Positions 1 through 9,884 are shown, counted from the stretch's first letter. The stretch: DNA of 64,000 bases from Clostridiales bacterium (GCA_024690965.1 JAILOG010000009.1:124001-188000); one strand, 5' to 3'. The notes: generated from the letters alone by a model not told the origin. Program-made: numbers and translations.

Positions 1-172
1 GGAGATTAAAATTGATAGTTCGACTATCATCATTGTATCATCAACAGCTAATATTGTCAATAATAATATAAATTAATTATTGTTCATTTAAGATTAAGCT
101 TTCTTAGTTTGTATATGAAGAATACATTGTATCAACTTTTCTGTATATATTACATATATTATGTTTGTTTTG

Positions 173-201
173 TTGATTTTCGGTAAAATTTAAGCTATAA
201 T
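173..201 (+). promoter_or_regulatory. Sigma-A promoter for the zinc-ribbon/secreted protein operon
   Basis: A -35 box TTGATT (173-178) is followed by a 17-bp spacer and a perfect -10 box TATAAT (196-201). It lies about 115 bp ahead of the first gene of the operon, leaving a leader of about 108 nt. Nothing else is recognisable in the AT-rich bases 1-172. Confidence 0.7.
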
Positions 202-315
202 ATACTAAAATTATCGGGAATAACGAACAATTAATTTGAAATGTTTCTGTCTATTCAAGTGATATTTAATTTTGACGGTTATAACTAAAGTAATTTACAT
301 ATAGGGGGAAGGCAT

Positions 316-1560
316 ATGGCGAATTTTTGCACTAAATGCGGCAAGCCGCTGAACGACAACGCGCAATTTTGCAGATATTGCGGTAACAAAAGGTCTGTTA
401 CTGCTCAGACACAGGAACCAAAAACAAAGTTTTGTGTTTTCTGCGGCGGCAAGATCGGTATAAACGCGCAATTCTGCTCACATTGCGGAAAAACATTGCC
501 GAAGGCATCGGGGCATTATGAGAACACTCAAACAGAAAAGCAACAACCCACATTAAACAATTTCGCTCAACAGCAAGCAACAGCACAACAGAAACAGTCC
601 ATAAGTCAGCAGCCGCAGGTAAAACAGCAATCAGCTGAAAACTCTATGCCTGCTACACAGCATACAGTTGCCGATACCTCTGAGCAAAGCTTTTTCGCTC
701 CCGCGTCGGCAGGCGAAGTGATGCTTGGCAGGCTTAATATATTCAAGCAGTTATCGCCGGGGGCTTTAATTATATCAAGATTTAAAGAGTTTCCGAAAAG
801 ATTCGTTCAATTCTTTAAAGAACCCCGAAAACTTATTCCCGTAATTATAATGGGCGTGATGTGGCTTGTTACATATTTTCTAAGGGCATTCGGCAATAAC
901 TCACTGCCTACAAGGCTTCTGTCTTTTATAAGCTTTTCGGGCAAACCGTCGGTAAATCCCACGCTTTTGCTGGGTTCAATGTTAGGCAAGGGCATTTTCG
1001 CGGGCGCCGTAGTGTCTCTTATTTCAATGCTTATACCTAAAAAATCGAGTGGTAGTGCGGGCAATAATAATGCAAACGCGCAGAATATACCCCCTGCCAA
1101 TCATAAACGCTCATTTGCGAATGTTCTCAAAGCCTGTTTCGGCGTAAACATTGACTCCGTTTGGGGATATCTTTTGGGGATAGGCACGGCGTTTGTATTT
1201 TTCTTGTTTATTTCGGGCGGCGGCGGGATTGAGGCGATGCTCGGCGGTGTTTCGGCGGCATTTATAACCTGCAGGGCAACGATGAATAACGGATTTATAA
1301 AACAGCTGATTTCTTCCGTTTCAAATAAGCTCGGTAAAGGCGACGCTCAAAAAGAAAAAACAGGTACAAATGCTTTTTGCGGTATAATGAGAGGTATGGC
1401 TGTCGGATTTTCCGCTTCAGCGCTTCTTTGTGCTATTCCGTTTTCAACCCGGATTCTTGCGGGCTTAGGCGTATTTCTCCTGCTTGGGGGCGGAGTTATG
1501 CTTACGTTGCAGCTAACCGGTGTTATCAACTCCGGTAAAAAGGAGGCGGGTACCGTATGA
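316..1560 (+). CDS. Zinc-ribbon membrane protein
   Basis: This is a 414-residue protein with two tandem CxxC...CxxC zinc ribbons in its first 60 residues (CTKCG/CRYCG, then CVFCG/CSHCG). A Gln-rich low-complexity linker follows, up to about residue 130. The C-terminal half is hydrophobic, with four or more likely membrane segments and a Gly-rich stretch. The zinc ribbons should therefore sit in the cytoplasm, tethered to the membrane. The start is set by the purine-rich ribosome site GGGGGAAGG ahead of ATG. The gene overlaps the next one by 4 bp (ATGA), so the two are probably translationally coupled. The specific function is not known to me; the pairing suggests a role in exporting, anchoring or sensing the large secreted partner. 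Confidence 0.85.
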   Translation: MANFCTKCGKPLNDNAQFCRYCGNKRSVTAQTQEPKTKFCVFCGGKIGINAQFCSHCGKTLPKASGHYENTQTEKQQPTLNNFAQQQATAQQKQSISQQPQVKQQSAENSMPATQHTVADTSEQSFFAPASAGEVMLGRLNIFKQLSPGALIISRFKEFPKRFVQFFKEPRKLIPVIIMGVMWLVTYFLRAFGNNSLPTRLLSFISFSGKPSVNPTLLLGSMLGKGIFAGAVVSLISMLIPKKSSGSAGNNNANAQNIPPANHKRSFANVLKACFGVNIDSVWGYLLGIGTAFVFFLFISGGGGIEAMLGGVSAAFITCRATMNNGFIKQLISSVSNKLGKGDAQKEKTGTNAFCGIMRGMAVGFSASALLCAIPFSTRILAGLGVFLLLGGGVMLTLQLTGVINSGKKEAGTV

Positions 1561-4500
1561 AAAAGAGGTTTTATCAAATCGTTTGCGGATTTTTTTCCGC
1601 TGTGTGTCTTGCCGTGGCAATAACACCCGTGTCATATGCGGCGCAGGTATTTGATTACGATAAATATAAAAACGACCCCAAATATGAGGTAAGAGCAGAA
1701 ACACGCAACAATGCCGACTGGTACTATTGGGGTGGCGAAGAGAGTGACGAATGTACCGATACGGGCGAGAGGCTTTTACTCTACTATTTGTTTATTTCAA
1801 GTGACGCAGATAAGAATGCGGGATACCGTCTGTTAGACCAGCAGGTGCATCTGCGCTACCGTATACCTTCGGAGTATACATCTCTTTTTACGCTGAACCG
1901 AAAATACAGAAGCTATTCAGCCGAGTACAGAGGCGATAAAAGCGATATCACCGACAATACATACAATTGTTATAATAATACTTTTACCTACAGTTGTTCA
2001 TACGACGATATCTTTCAGGGAGAGAGCGGTCCGATTGAAGAGGGAAAAACAAGAGCTTATCTGCAGGGAACCGTAACGGCAGACCCGGCGCGCGTTAATA
2101 TACATCACCTCAGATACGGCGACAATGTTCCTACCATGGAGGAGGCGGCAAAGAAGAAATATGACGAGCTAAGCGCAAAAACATCGAGCGATCCCAAAAC
2201 AAAAATCACCGTAAATAAAGAGGAAGCCGGCGATCATATTCTGATCATATATCACTCCATTTACAGCGACATACCCGAAGAACCGAGCAAAATATATGAC
2301 CACTACACCATTGGGGATAAAATAATTGAAGAGGTTCATTATGAGTCGGTTCAAGACCGCTATGAATATTACTATTATACGCGAATTCCTGGAATTTCGG
2401 ATGTTTATGCCGAAAACTACGTACAAATGTCGTGCAATTATCTTTACTGGATAGGCTTAAAGAACACATATGAAGATGCTAAAAATCAGTATGATGATAT
2501 GCAGTATAAATGGGGTGCGGCAAGAGCAATGGCATCTACTCTTTACAGCGTTATGCCCCAAATTGACGCCGATGAGCCTAATGTTTATCATTACGATAAC
2601 GATGTTGAATTTACAATAGACGCCGACGAAAAACCGGGGGAGGTAGGTGTTGAAATACCTGCGGCTTTGGTGACGGGCGTGTTTGCTATTGGCGCCGCGG
2701 CGGCAGGCGCAGCAATTGCGGGATCTGCCGGCAACGGTAATAACACGCCGACTTCAACATTTATGATGTGCGTAAGCAAAAACTTTGAAGATAAAATAGG
2801 CCGCGGTGAAAATCCGCTTCCCGTGTATGCGCGCATTTTGGAAAAAACGCCCACCGGTAATACAATACACCGGACAGATCTGTCGGCTCAAATACAGGTC
2901 TATTCGGGCGATAATCAGCTTATTGTGCAAGACGGCGGTATGAAAAACGGGTATAAAACCGCGTTGGTTTCCGCAGATAAGGACACTCTTTCAGAATCAG
3001 GGCTTGTCACCTTTAAGTTTGTAGGTAAAGACGGAACATTTATCGAGCATATGAAATTCAAAATCATTCAACCTACGATCTATTTCGGACAGGAAAATAT
3101 CGGCTTGCCTGCTCACTACGAAAAGGAAGTTGAGCTGCACTTCAGCTTACTTAATATGCCTGACAACGCAGAGGCAAAGGTTGAGATAATAAGTCCCGGA
3201 AATAAGAAAATCTATGATGTTAAATTGATCCCAGATGAGAAAATTGCCCGTTTTTACAGCGTTAAATTTAAAGATTTATCTTTAAAGGACGAGGCGGACG
3301 CGGGCACTACCGAGCGTCATATTCTGCGTATAACTGCTACGATAACGGATGAAAAGACGCATCAAACCCGTGAGGTGAAAAAAGATTTTGAAATTTTCAG
3401 AATTCATATGGGACTTGTGCTGAAGCTTGAAGCTGACGCTGTGGGATGTTATCTTCTTATGAAGGAAGGGGAGAACGAAATAATGCGTCAGCGCGCTGTG
3501 GGGTCTGACTTGGGAGCGAATCTTGCAACGCCGATGGCGGCACTGGATCCTTCAACGGCGTTAACATCGGCAGGACTTAACGCAATGAAAGACGTAAACT
3601 TCGGCACTAATGTGAAATCACACGATGTACAGCCAAATTACACTACGGGCAGAATACTGCTGTTTTTCTGGGACGAAGAAAAGCAAGAGATAATGCGTGT
3701 ACCTGTTGTTCCCAAAAAGGAGGTAGAGATACGCGCAATAAGCGTAGGCAACGATAAGAACTCACTTATCGGCGAAGCAAGCGAACGTCATCAGCAGCTT
3801 GTAAAAGCACTTGAAATTAAGGCTTATGCCACCAAGGATATAGATGACAAGGGTATGAGACTTATAAAAATCTGCTCTACAAAGGCGGGGCTTGACCAGC
3901 CTACAAGAATTCGTGCGGAAATCACGTTTAAAGCAACTTATCTTAAAAAAGAATATGAAGTCAAGAAAAAGGTATTGCTCCATAGTATGCCTTTCAGAAA
4001 GGTAGAAACGCCCGAACAATGGAAGGCGTATACCGATTATGACGCAAAAATTCAGGAACAGCTGGAGCGCGTAAAGGCAAAGCTTGGTTCAAGCAACAAG
4101 CTTGAGCATTATTTGCCGCTTTATAACCTTATTGACAGAATGCTCAAAGGTTATGATTTTTCATTCGGTTACGACAGACGGCAGGTAGAGCGTGTAATGA
4201 ATACGTGGATAAGAATAGTTCAGGGCAAGCTGGCGGGTATGAACGAAGACGCCGAAAAGGTAACGTTTGCAGACGACGTAGCCGCGATTTATGCGTTTAT
4301 GCAAGGTATGCGTGACAACGGCGGTCTTTTGGGAAGAATAGCGCTTGGTTTCTGTACCTACGGTTATTCCGAATATCTGTTCTTTGCCATGGACCTCGGC
4401 GAGAAGATGCAGGCGGCCGTATACGCGTGCAAAGGCGATAAAGAATTCGGCTTTTGGGACGGCGTAAAGATGGGAATTGAGGAATACGAAAAACAGCTTG

Positions 4501-5927
4501 CAATGGAACTTTTGCTCGCAGGAGCGAATGTGGGAATGGGAAAGATACACGCCAAATTCCACGGCGGCTATGAAAAAGATATACTCGGCTCTATTGCAAA
4601 CAAATATCGTACCACAATGGATAGTATAGACAAAGCGCTCAAAGCAAAAAGCTCTTTATATAACAATACCGCAAAGGGTCTGGAGTCTATAACGCAATTT
4701 ACGAATGCCTCCGCGGGAAGGTTGTCAAATGCTATAAAGAACAACGATGATGCTGTTATGAGAGCGAAACAAAAGGCAGATTCTCTGTTTGACGGCAAAA
4801 CTATTGATCCTGCGACACTTACTGCCGAAGAGCTTAAAGCGTACAATATTCAGCAGCTTGTAAATAAACGGGTACAGGATAACATTTTCGAGCTTCGCAG
4901 ATTGATGAAGGAACACGGTACGGCGCGTGCATCTGGCAATTTTGCCGATTCTGATAATGCGTTGCAGGATTTCATCAGAAACCGCATTTTACAGGATAAG
5001 AATACTTATACATATCTTAATAACCTTGATGATCCGTTTGCAACCACAATGCGCGCAGAAGTTCAGCGTGTCAATATGATGCAGAGAAATCAGATAATAA
5101 ACAATGTGCTTGACGATATTGCTCTGACAACAGGCAAAAACCGCGCAGATCTGTATGTTGAGAACGCAACATCTAACCAAGAGTGGCGCGCGCTTGCGGG
5201 CGAAAGAGGCAAGGGCCCCAACGATATGGATGTCACAGTTCACGAGTATGTTCATTCCGACCCAAGCAAAAGTGTAGTCATAGACCAAACAATTGGTGAA
5301 AATGCCCTTGCGCGTGAGACATATAAGTCATACCACAACGGCATGGAAGCTCCAAGCATTGAGGTTGCAAAAGACTTTACACAAAAGGTTGATTACACTT
5401 ATGTTTCACCGTGGATGAATCAGGGCAACAAATACGAAATAGAGTGGAACCCCGAGGCGTTCTATGACTTAAAGCCAATGATAGATCCGAGCAAATACGG
5501 TGAAGCCCTTGAGGGCAGCGGACTTGACAAAGCGGCGCTTGAACACAAGGTAAATGAGCGAATTACCACAGCGGAGAAATGCGAAGCCAGAGCCGACTCG
5601 CTTCAAGCAAAAGCAGAAAACCTTGTCGGCGCAGAGCGAGAGGCTGCTATAGCAGAGGCGGAAGATCTTTACTGCCGTTCTTATGCTGAAAGAGTTGAAG
5701 CGGGACGACAGCTCGGCAAGGGTAAGAAGATCATTGACGGCAGAAATAAACTGTATGAATCCGAGGTAGGGCAGAGTAATGTACCCGACAGGGTCAACGA
5801 GATAAACGCCGTTATCGATAAGCTAAAAGAAGGCAAATCTCCGCTTGAGGTAGATCAAAAGCTTCGCGATGAGTTTGGAATTGATATGCGCGGCGCAGCG
5901 AAAGAAACTTCGCAGTGTTTGATTTAA
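1557..5927 (+). CDS. Large secreted multidomain protein of unknown function
   Basis: This is a 1456-residue protein. The N-terminus is a signal peptide (KKR followed by a hydrophobic core, ending near SYAAQ). Near residues 365-390 there is an Ala/Gly-rich hydrophobic stretch that could span a membrane. Residues of about 400-850 look like beta-rich, Ig-like repeats. From about 850 the sequence is helical and charged, ending in a coiled-coil-like tail. A region near residue 1220 (GPNDMDVT) has a DxD-like acidic pattern, but I cannot assign an enzyme. There is no LPXTG sorting motif. Its size, secretion and variable-looking C-terminus, with six small membrane or immunity-like genes just downstream on the other strand, resemble polymorphic toxin loci. 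That reading is inference only. Confidence 0.85.
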   Translation: MKKRFYQIVCGFFSAVCLAVAITPVSYAAQVFDYDKYKNDPKYEVRAETRNNADWYYWGGEESDECTDTGERLLLYYLFISSDADKNAGYRLLDQQVHLRYRIPSEYTSLFTLNRKYRSYSAEYRGDKSDITDNTYNCYNNTFTYSCSYDDIFQGESGPIEEGKTRAYLQGTVTADPARVNIHHLRYGDNVPTMEEAAKKKYDELSAKTSSDPKTKITVNKEEAGDHILIIYHSIYSDIPEEPSKIYDHYTIGDKIIEEVHYESVQDRYEYYYYTRIPGISDVYAENYVQMSCNYLYWIGLKNTYEDAKNQYDDMQYKWGAARAMASTLYSVMPQIDADEPNVYHYDNDVEFTIDADEKPGEVGVEIPAALVTGVFAIGAAAAGAAIAGSAGNGNNTPTSTFMMCVSKNFEDKIGRGENPLPVYARILEKTPTGNTIHRTDLSAQIQVYSGDNQLIVQDGGMKNGYKTALVSADKDTLSESGLVTFKFVGKDGTFIEHMKFKIIQPTIYFGQENIGLPAHYEKEVELHFSLLNMPDNAEAKVEIISPGNKKIYDVKLIPDEKIARFYSVKFKDLSLKDEADAGTTERHILRITATITDEKTHQTREVKKDFEIFRIHMGLVLKLEADAVGCYLLMKEGENEIMRQRAVGSDLGANLATPMAALDPSTALTSAGLNAMKDVNFGTNVKSHDVQPNYTTGRILLFFWDEEKQEIMRVPVVPKKEVEIRAISVGNDKNSLIGEASERHQQLVKALEIKAYATKDIDDKGMRLIKICSTKAGLDQPTRIRAEITFKATYLKKEYEVKKKVLLHSMPFRKVETPEQWKAYTDYDAKIQEQLERVKAKLGSSNKLEHYLPLYNLIDRMLKGYDFSFGYDRRQVERVMNTWIRIVQGKLAGMNEDAEKVTFADDVAAIYAFMQGMRDNGGLLGRIALGFCTYGYSEYLFFAMDLGEKMQAAVYACKGDKEFGFWDGVKMGIEEYEKQLAMELLLAGANVGMGKIHAKFHGGYEKDILGSIANKYRTTMDSIDKALKAKSSLYNNTAKGLESITQFTNASAGRLSNAIKNNDDAVMRAKQKADSLFDGKTIDPATLTAEELKAYNIQQLVNKRVQDNIFELRRLMKEHGTARASGNFADSDNALQDFIRNRILQDKNTYTYLNNLDDPFATTMRAEVQRVNMMQRNQIINNVLDDIALTTGKNRADLYVENATSNQEWRALAGERGKGPNDMDVTVHEYVHSDPSKSVVIDQTIGENALARETYKSYHNGMEAPSIEVAKDFTQKVDYTYVSPWMNQGNKYEIEWNPEAFYDLKPMIDPSKYGEALEGSGLDKAALEHKVNERITTAEKCEARADSLQAKAENLVGAEREAAIAEAEDLYCRSYAERVEAGRQLGKGKKIIDGRNKLYESEVGQSNVPDRVNEINAVIDKLKEGKSPLEVDQKLRDEFGIDMRGAAKETSQCLI

Positions 5928-6013
5928 GGCGCTGTCAGCGTAGCTGATTGAGGAATTGTTTTTTAAAATATCGCCATTTAACTCGATTGTTTGGTTGTGT
6001 ATAATAACACGTT

Positions 6014-6204
6014 TTGCCCTCATGCCGGGCAGGCACCTACTTTCCCATGTGAGAAAGTAGGCAAAGGACATCAAAAGGGGAAACCCGTCGGCTGTTTCCC
6101 TCTTTGGGAACCCCTTTCGCGACCACCCGGGGGCGCTGCGCCCCCCGCTGGGTGGACGAGAGCCCCCTGCCTTTTTCTCGGCAAGGTTATTCTGTCATTT
6201 TTTG
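6014..6204 (+). repeat. GC-rich 191-bp three-hairpin repeat, copy 1
   Basis: This matches 15903-16093 over its whole length, with about 15 substitutions and no net indel by eye. It has three stem-loops: CCTACTTTC/GAAAGTAGG; GGGGAAAC/GTTTCCCT extended by flanking bases; and CCACCC/GGGTGG enclosing GGGGGCG/CGCCCCC. It is far more GC-rich than its surroundings and sits about 90 bp behind a gene end. A reading frame runs through it, but it is out of character with local genes and I do not treat it as coding. Confidence 0.85.
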
Positions 6205-6262
6205 TTTTTTTAACTAAATCTTTATATTGTATTGTTCAGAACGAAAATACGATTTATATGAA

Positions 6263-6304
6263 GCCGTCCGCAGTCGAGAAGTTTAAGCTCGCACTGCGGA
6301 CGGC
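6263..6304. terminator. Strong hairpin at the end of the 6-10 kb minus-strand cluster
   Basis: The arms GCCGTCCGCAGT and ACTGCGGACGGC form a long stem around a short AT-rich loop with an inner GAG/CTC pair. It lies 36 bp beyond the last gene of the minus-strand cluster. On that strand it is followed by only a weak T-run, so it may act as a terminator or an RNA-stabilising 3' end. Confidence 0.5.
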
Positions 6305-6339
6305 ACATTTATTTACTATTAGTATTTTCAATTATACAA

Positions 6340-6873
6340 TTAGTAGAATAATTCTTTTGGAAGCAAAAAGGTGTAAGGTGCGGTAAATATTGACATTGCA
6401 AGGGAAGCAATTATCATTTGCCTTTTTGTAAGTACATGTGCTAGGTGTTTCTTAAAAACAAATTTGTAATCAAATATGAATATAAATACAGCGGCAATCA
6501 GTATTCCCGATAATATAAATAAAACTCCCCAAATGCTGTCAAAGTGGGAAAAATTGAGTGCAGAATTAATGCCGTTTGATATTTCTTCTCCTAAATTGGC
6601 AGGAGAAAAATATGCATTTATAAACGGCATAGATGACACTGTTGAAAGATATATTGCACCAATCACATCTGCCGCATATCCGAATATCCAGACACGGAAA
6701 ATAACCTTTTTATAGTTGACTGAGCGGTCTTTCTTTAATAAAGAAAGCAGTGCTAAAATGACAGCCGAGTCGATTATGAAATTGCCTATCATAGAAAATA
6801 TCCAGATAATAGGCACAAATGTAAGAAGCATAAACGGCGGTAGTATCATATTGTAGAGTTTAATATCTTTCAT
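6340..6873 (-). CDS. Four-helix membrane protein, paralogue of the gene at 8556-9077
   Basis: This protein has 177 residues when started at the ATG of MKDIKLYNM, which is preceded by a clean GGAAGGAG site. A longer upstream reading would overlap the next gene. It has four likely membrane segments. It shares the same N-terminal pattern (MK-IKLYNMI), a GN-IIDS motif, an RVW-GYA-DVIG motif and a C-terminal AILTAPYTF-like end with the protein at 8556-9077. The two are clearly duplicated members of one family. I do not recognise the family. It is the last gene of the minus-strand run. Confidence 0.8.
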   Translation of the reverse strand: MKDIKLYNMILPPFMLLTFVPIIWIFSMIGNFIIDSAVILALLSLLKKDRSVNYKKVIFRVWIFGYAADVIGAIYLSTVSSMPFINAYFSPANLGEEISNGINSALNFSHFDSIWGVLFILSGILIAAVFIFIFDYKFVFKKHLAHVLTKRQMIIASLAMSIFTAPYTFLLPKELFY

Positions 6874-6916
6874 GATCAATCTCCTTCCTTTCAAATCTGT
6901 ATCTCCTGAGTAAATG

Positions 6917-7294
6917 CTATACGCTGTCCAGTATAAAAACAGAATAATTTGCAAAACCGTAGTCGCACTCACTTTGAAGCCAAATTATATTATCATATTT
7001 CTCGCTTTTAAAGACTCTGTCGGGGAATATCCAATAATCGATATAGTTTTGACCTTTGGTAAGCGCCACATAACAAATAGCTGACTCCATACTGTAAAGA
7101 CCGTTGCTTTCAAGATAAGGCACATACTTTTGACCTTGAAACATTATGTATGAGTAATCACTTTCAATAACAGGCTTTTCTGTGTTAAAAGCTATCAAAA
7201 AATCCGAATAGTTAAAGAATAAAAGAGCGGCTAAAGATAATACCAATACTCCTATGCAAATTACTGCGATTATTTGGGTTTTAATTCTCTTCAT
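6917..7294 (-). CDS. Small membrane-anchored hypothetical protein
   Basis: This is a 125-residue protein with a basic start (MKRIKTQ) and one hydrophobic helix (about residues 8-28), followed by a soluble domain of about 95 residues rich in Tyr and Asp. The helix lacks a lipobox cysteine, so it is probably a membrane anchor with the soluble part outside. It belongs to a co-oriented cluster of small proteins (6340-9855). No family is recognised. Confidence 0.7.
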   Translation of the reverse strand: MKRIKTQIIAVICIGVLVLSLAALLFFNYSDFLIAFNTEKPVIESDYSYIMFQGQKYVPYLESNGLYSMESAICYVALTKGQNYIDYWIFPDRVFKSEKYDNIIWLQSECDYGFANYSVFILDSV

Positions 7295-7334
7295 TTTAAA
7301 TCGCCTCTTTTATCTCTTTCTTGATGTTATAAGC

Positions 7335-7790
7335 TTATAACACATCAAATCCCGTGCGTTCATCGTTTTCATCGGTTATATAGTCAATATCTGAATAATT
7401 GTCTTTTAACGCGTTTTCATAAAGCTTTTTGCATAATTCATTATCTTTCAAATAAATATCAACAAATTCACAATCACAAATCAAAACGACTATCTGACAA
7501 TCGCTTTTTACAAAATCGGAATATGAATGTATCTCGCAGTAGCTTTCGCCTTTGAAATATGCCTGAAGCTTTAAAAATACTATGTAATGGTCATTTTGAA
7601 TTTGTTTTAAAAAGCTTTCTCCGTCATATATTTTTTTATCGAAAAATTCGGTTCCCCATTTTGCACCGCAAATCTCGGATTGGCTATCAACATAATGCCA
7701 ATCATATTTTGTTATGTCTATACAGCTGAGAATTTGCCATAATGATTTGCCGCATTTTTGAGGTATCTTAAATTTTACGCCTCTGATCAT
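7335..7790 (-). CDS. Cytosolic immunity-like protein, possibly DUF2691
   Basis: This is a 151-residue acidic soluble protein. The opening pattern (MIRGVKFKIP, then a conserved-looking DITKYDW) resembles what I remember of the DUF2691 family of small Firmicutes proteins. That assignment is tentative. It has no signal peptide or membrane segment. Acidic proteins of this size placed among duplicated small genes near a giant secreted protein are often toxin immunity proteins, but nothing in the sequence proves this here. Confidence 0.7.
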   Translation of the reverse strand: MIRGVKFKIPQKCGKSLWQILSCIDITKYDWHYVDSQSEICGAKWGTEFFDKKIYDGESFLKQIQNDHYIVFLKLQAYFKGESYCEIHSYSDFVKSDCQIVVLICDCEFVDIYLKDNELCKKLYENALKDNYSDIDYITDENDERTGFDVL

Positions 7791-7822
7791 AATTGCACCA
7801 CCGTAAATTAATTGTTTTTATG

Positions 7823-8437
7823 CTACATTTTGCTGTGCTTTTTCGATTGTATCAGCCTGTTCTTTTCAAAAAGCTCATATTCTTCTTTTGTGTAGGCGTT
7901 AAACTCAAAATATGATTTTACATCATTGTAAGGCAGTTCTTCATACAGTTGTTTTTCAATGTAAATGTAACATTTAATAATATTTGAAACATCAACTGCC
8001 GATAAGTGTAAGTTGTTTGATGCGCCGCCTAATATCTCATCAATTGCAATATCAATATATTCATCTATAAATTCAAATAAGTATTTAAGCTTTTCTTCGT
8101 CAATATTCATGCTACCATTTTCTATGACTACCGTGTTGCAATTCAAAAACTGCTTGCCTCTGTAATACTTTGACTCTTTAAGTCTGCTTTTTTCGAAAAG
8201 ATCATACTCTTCTCTCGTGAAAGGACTAAATTCAAAATATGATTTTATATCATTGTACGGCAACTTTACGCGCATTTGATTTTCTATATCTATGTAACAT
8301 TTAATTATATTTGACACGGCAATTGCCGAAAAATGACGGTCTTCCAATGAATCATTAAGAACTTCATAAATAGAAATATTTATATATTCTTCCATGAACC
8401 TAAAAAGACATTGCAGTTTTTCTTTGTCAATGCTCAT
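7823..8437 (-). CDS. Hypothetical protein made of two tandem copies of a ~95-residue domain
   Basis: This is a 204-residue protein. Residues of about 1-92 and 110-202 are two versions of the same domain. Each starts I(D/D)(K/E)EKL..LF.F..EYI, continues with SA..VSNIIKCYI and a LPYND(I/V)KSYFEF block, and ends with T(R/K)EEY(D/E)LFEK.RL. The soluble, acidic, helical character fits an immunity-type or scaffolding protein. The gene is in the same run as its neighbours on the minus strand. No family is recognised. Confidence 0.75.
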   Translation of the reverse strand: MSIDKEKLQCLFRFMEEYINISIYEVLNDSLEDRHFSAIAVSNIIKCYIDIENQMRVKLPYNDIKSYFEFSPFTREEYDLFEKSRLKESKYYRGKQFLNCNTVVIENGSMNIDEEKLKYLFEFIDEYIDIAIDEILGGASNNLHLSAVDVSNIIKCYIYIEKQLYEELPYNDVKSYFEFNAYTKEEYELFEKNRLIQSKKHSKM

Positions 8438-8555
8438 ATAAGATCCCTCCGGATATTGATGATACAGATTAATAATTTTGCCATTATAATCACCTCTGTA
8501 ACAGTGTGAAATTATACGTGACCAATCTATACAAATACATTAATCGCTGTTATTA

Positions 8556-9077
8556 TTACGGCGTCGGCAAAAAGAAAGTATAAGGCGCGGTAAGAATTGC
8601 AAGTGAAAGCGACATTATTATTTTCTGCTTTTTAGTCATTTCTGTTTTTCTGAAAGCTATAAAATAGTCAAACAGGAAAATGGCTATTGCAGAAATAAGA
8701 ACCGCCGATGCAATAAACCATATGCTGTAAGTATTTAGCATATCGGGGTGATTGGTTACATTATTAATACCTTCCATAATCTGATATAATACACTGTCCT
8801 GCGTCTCTTCTAAAAGATAGTCATACCCTATGTTTGACATTCCAAACAAGTACAAGCACCCTATTACATCAGACGCATATCCTAATGCCCATACACGCCA
8901 AATACAATTATGATATAAATTCTTATCATATTTTTTAAGCATTATCTTGGACAGAATAATCACTACAAGCGAGTCTATAAGATAATTGCCTGCAAGTGAG
9001 ATTAAAACAGTTCCCGGGAATAAATAAAGCCAAATATATATGGGAAATATCATATTATATAACTTAACATTCTTCAT
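8556..9077 (-). CDS. Four-helix membrane protein, paralogue of the gene at 6340-6873
   Basis: This is a 173-residue integral membrane protein with four predicted segments. It shares the start (MKNVKLYNMI), the GNYLIDS motif, RVWALGYASDVIG, and a C-terminal ILTAPYTFFLP with the protein at 6340. The duplication within one cluster, separated by unrelated soluble proteins, suggests expansion of a module. A plausible start is the ATG behind a GGAGAAACTG site. The function is unknown. Confidence 0.8.
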   Translation of the reverse strand: MKNVKLYNMIFPIYIWLYLFPGTVLISLAGNYLIDSLVVIILSKIMLKKYDKNLYHNCIWRVWALGYASDVIGCLYLFGMSNIGYDYLLEETQDSVLYQIMEGINNVTNHPDMLNTYSIWFIASAVLISAIAIFLFDYFIAFRKTEMTKKQKIIMSLSLAILTAPYTFFLPTP

Positions 9078-9111
9078 AGTCAGTTTCTCCTAAGCTTTCG
9101 TAATACTTAAC

Positions 9112-9855
9112 TTAACTGAATTTTGCATAAGGCATACGCTTTTGCATTTCTTCAATATCAAGACGGCGAATTTTAAAAGGTGAAAGCCATATCATCGGAT
9201 AAATAAACGTTCTTTTTTTAATCTCATCGTCGTACTTAATAATTGTGCGTTTTATGCCCAAATCTTCTTTTACTTCTTTAAAATATTTTACAGGCAACAC
9301 ATATTTACCGTGGTAGGTATTTAAAACAACGTTTTCATCATCAAATTCAATGCTTTTTATAAGCGTGCGGTAATAACGAATAAGTATTGTCTGCACCAAA
9401 GCCAAAATTATCGCCGATAAACACATGGGCAGCAATATGCGGCTCACAAAGGTATCGTAGCTTTTTGAAATGATCATATTGAATATTACGATCGAAAATA
9501 CAACAGCCCAAAATAAGTCAAACATAATCATCCAACATATCATCGTTTTGTAGGGGTTTTTGTAAAAACAGCGTAAATCAAAATATATTAAACTACCTAC
9601 AAACCATAAAATAATATCATACACAAACAAATCAGTGTCAAAGTAAAAATCAATTACATTTGTAATACTTACAGTCGCAAGTAACGCGATATTGATTATA
9701 GGCATTTTTATTTTCCGTATGCCTGATTTTTCCACTTCTTCGGGGCTATTCAGCTTTATAATATGATTTCTGATAATCAGCACAACAAAATTCGCTGCTG
9801 CCATAATTATTCCAAAGCAAAACCAAACAAAATTGAAAGAATCTACAAATCTCAT
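9112..9855 (-). CDS. Membrane protein with a C-terminal PH-like soluble domain
   Basis: This is a 247-residue protein with about five hydrophobic segments in its first 150 residues. A soluble C-terminal domain of about 85 residues follows, whose beta-rich pattern is reminiscent of bacterial PH/YcxB-like domains; this is a guess from the pattern. A good ribosome site (AAAGGGGGC) precedes ATG. It is the promoter-proximal gene of the minus-strand cluster and is divergent from the WYL regulator at 10042. Confidence 0.75.
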   Translation of the reverse strand: MRFVDSFNFVWFCFGIIMAAANFVVLIIRNHIIKLNSPEEVEKSGIRKIKMPIINIALLATVSITNVIDFYFDTDLFVYDIILWFVGSLIYFDLRCFYKNPYKTMICWMIMFDLFWAVVFSIVIFNMIISKSYDTFVSRILLPMCLSAIILALVQTILIRYYRTLIKSIEFDDENVVLNTYHGKYVLPVKYFKEVKEDLGIKRTIIKYDDEIKKRTFIYPMIWLSPFKIRRLDIEEMQKRMPYAKFS

Positions 9856-9884
9856 TTAAAGCCCCCTTTCTGCCAAGAACTGAT

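Noticed and set aside
5991..6386. A 131-codon reading frame through GC-rich repeat copy 1, with a similar frame in copy 2
   Set aside because: The frame depends on the repeat's GC content, has no ribosome site, runs into unrelated sequence at both ends and the differences between copies show no codon-position bias.
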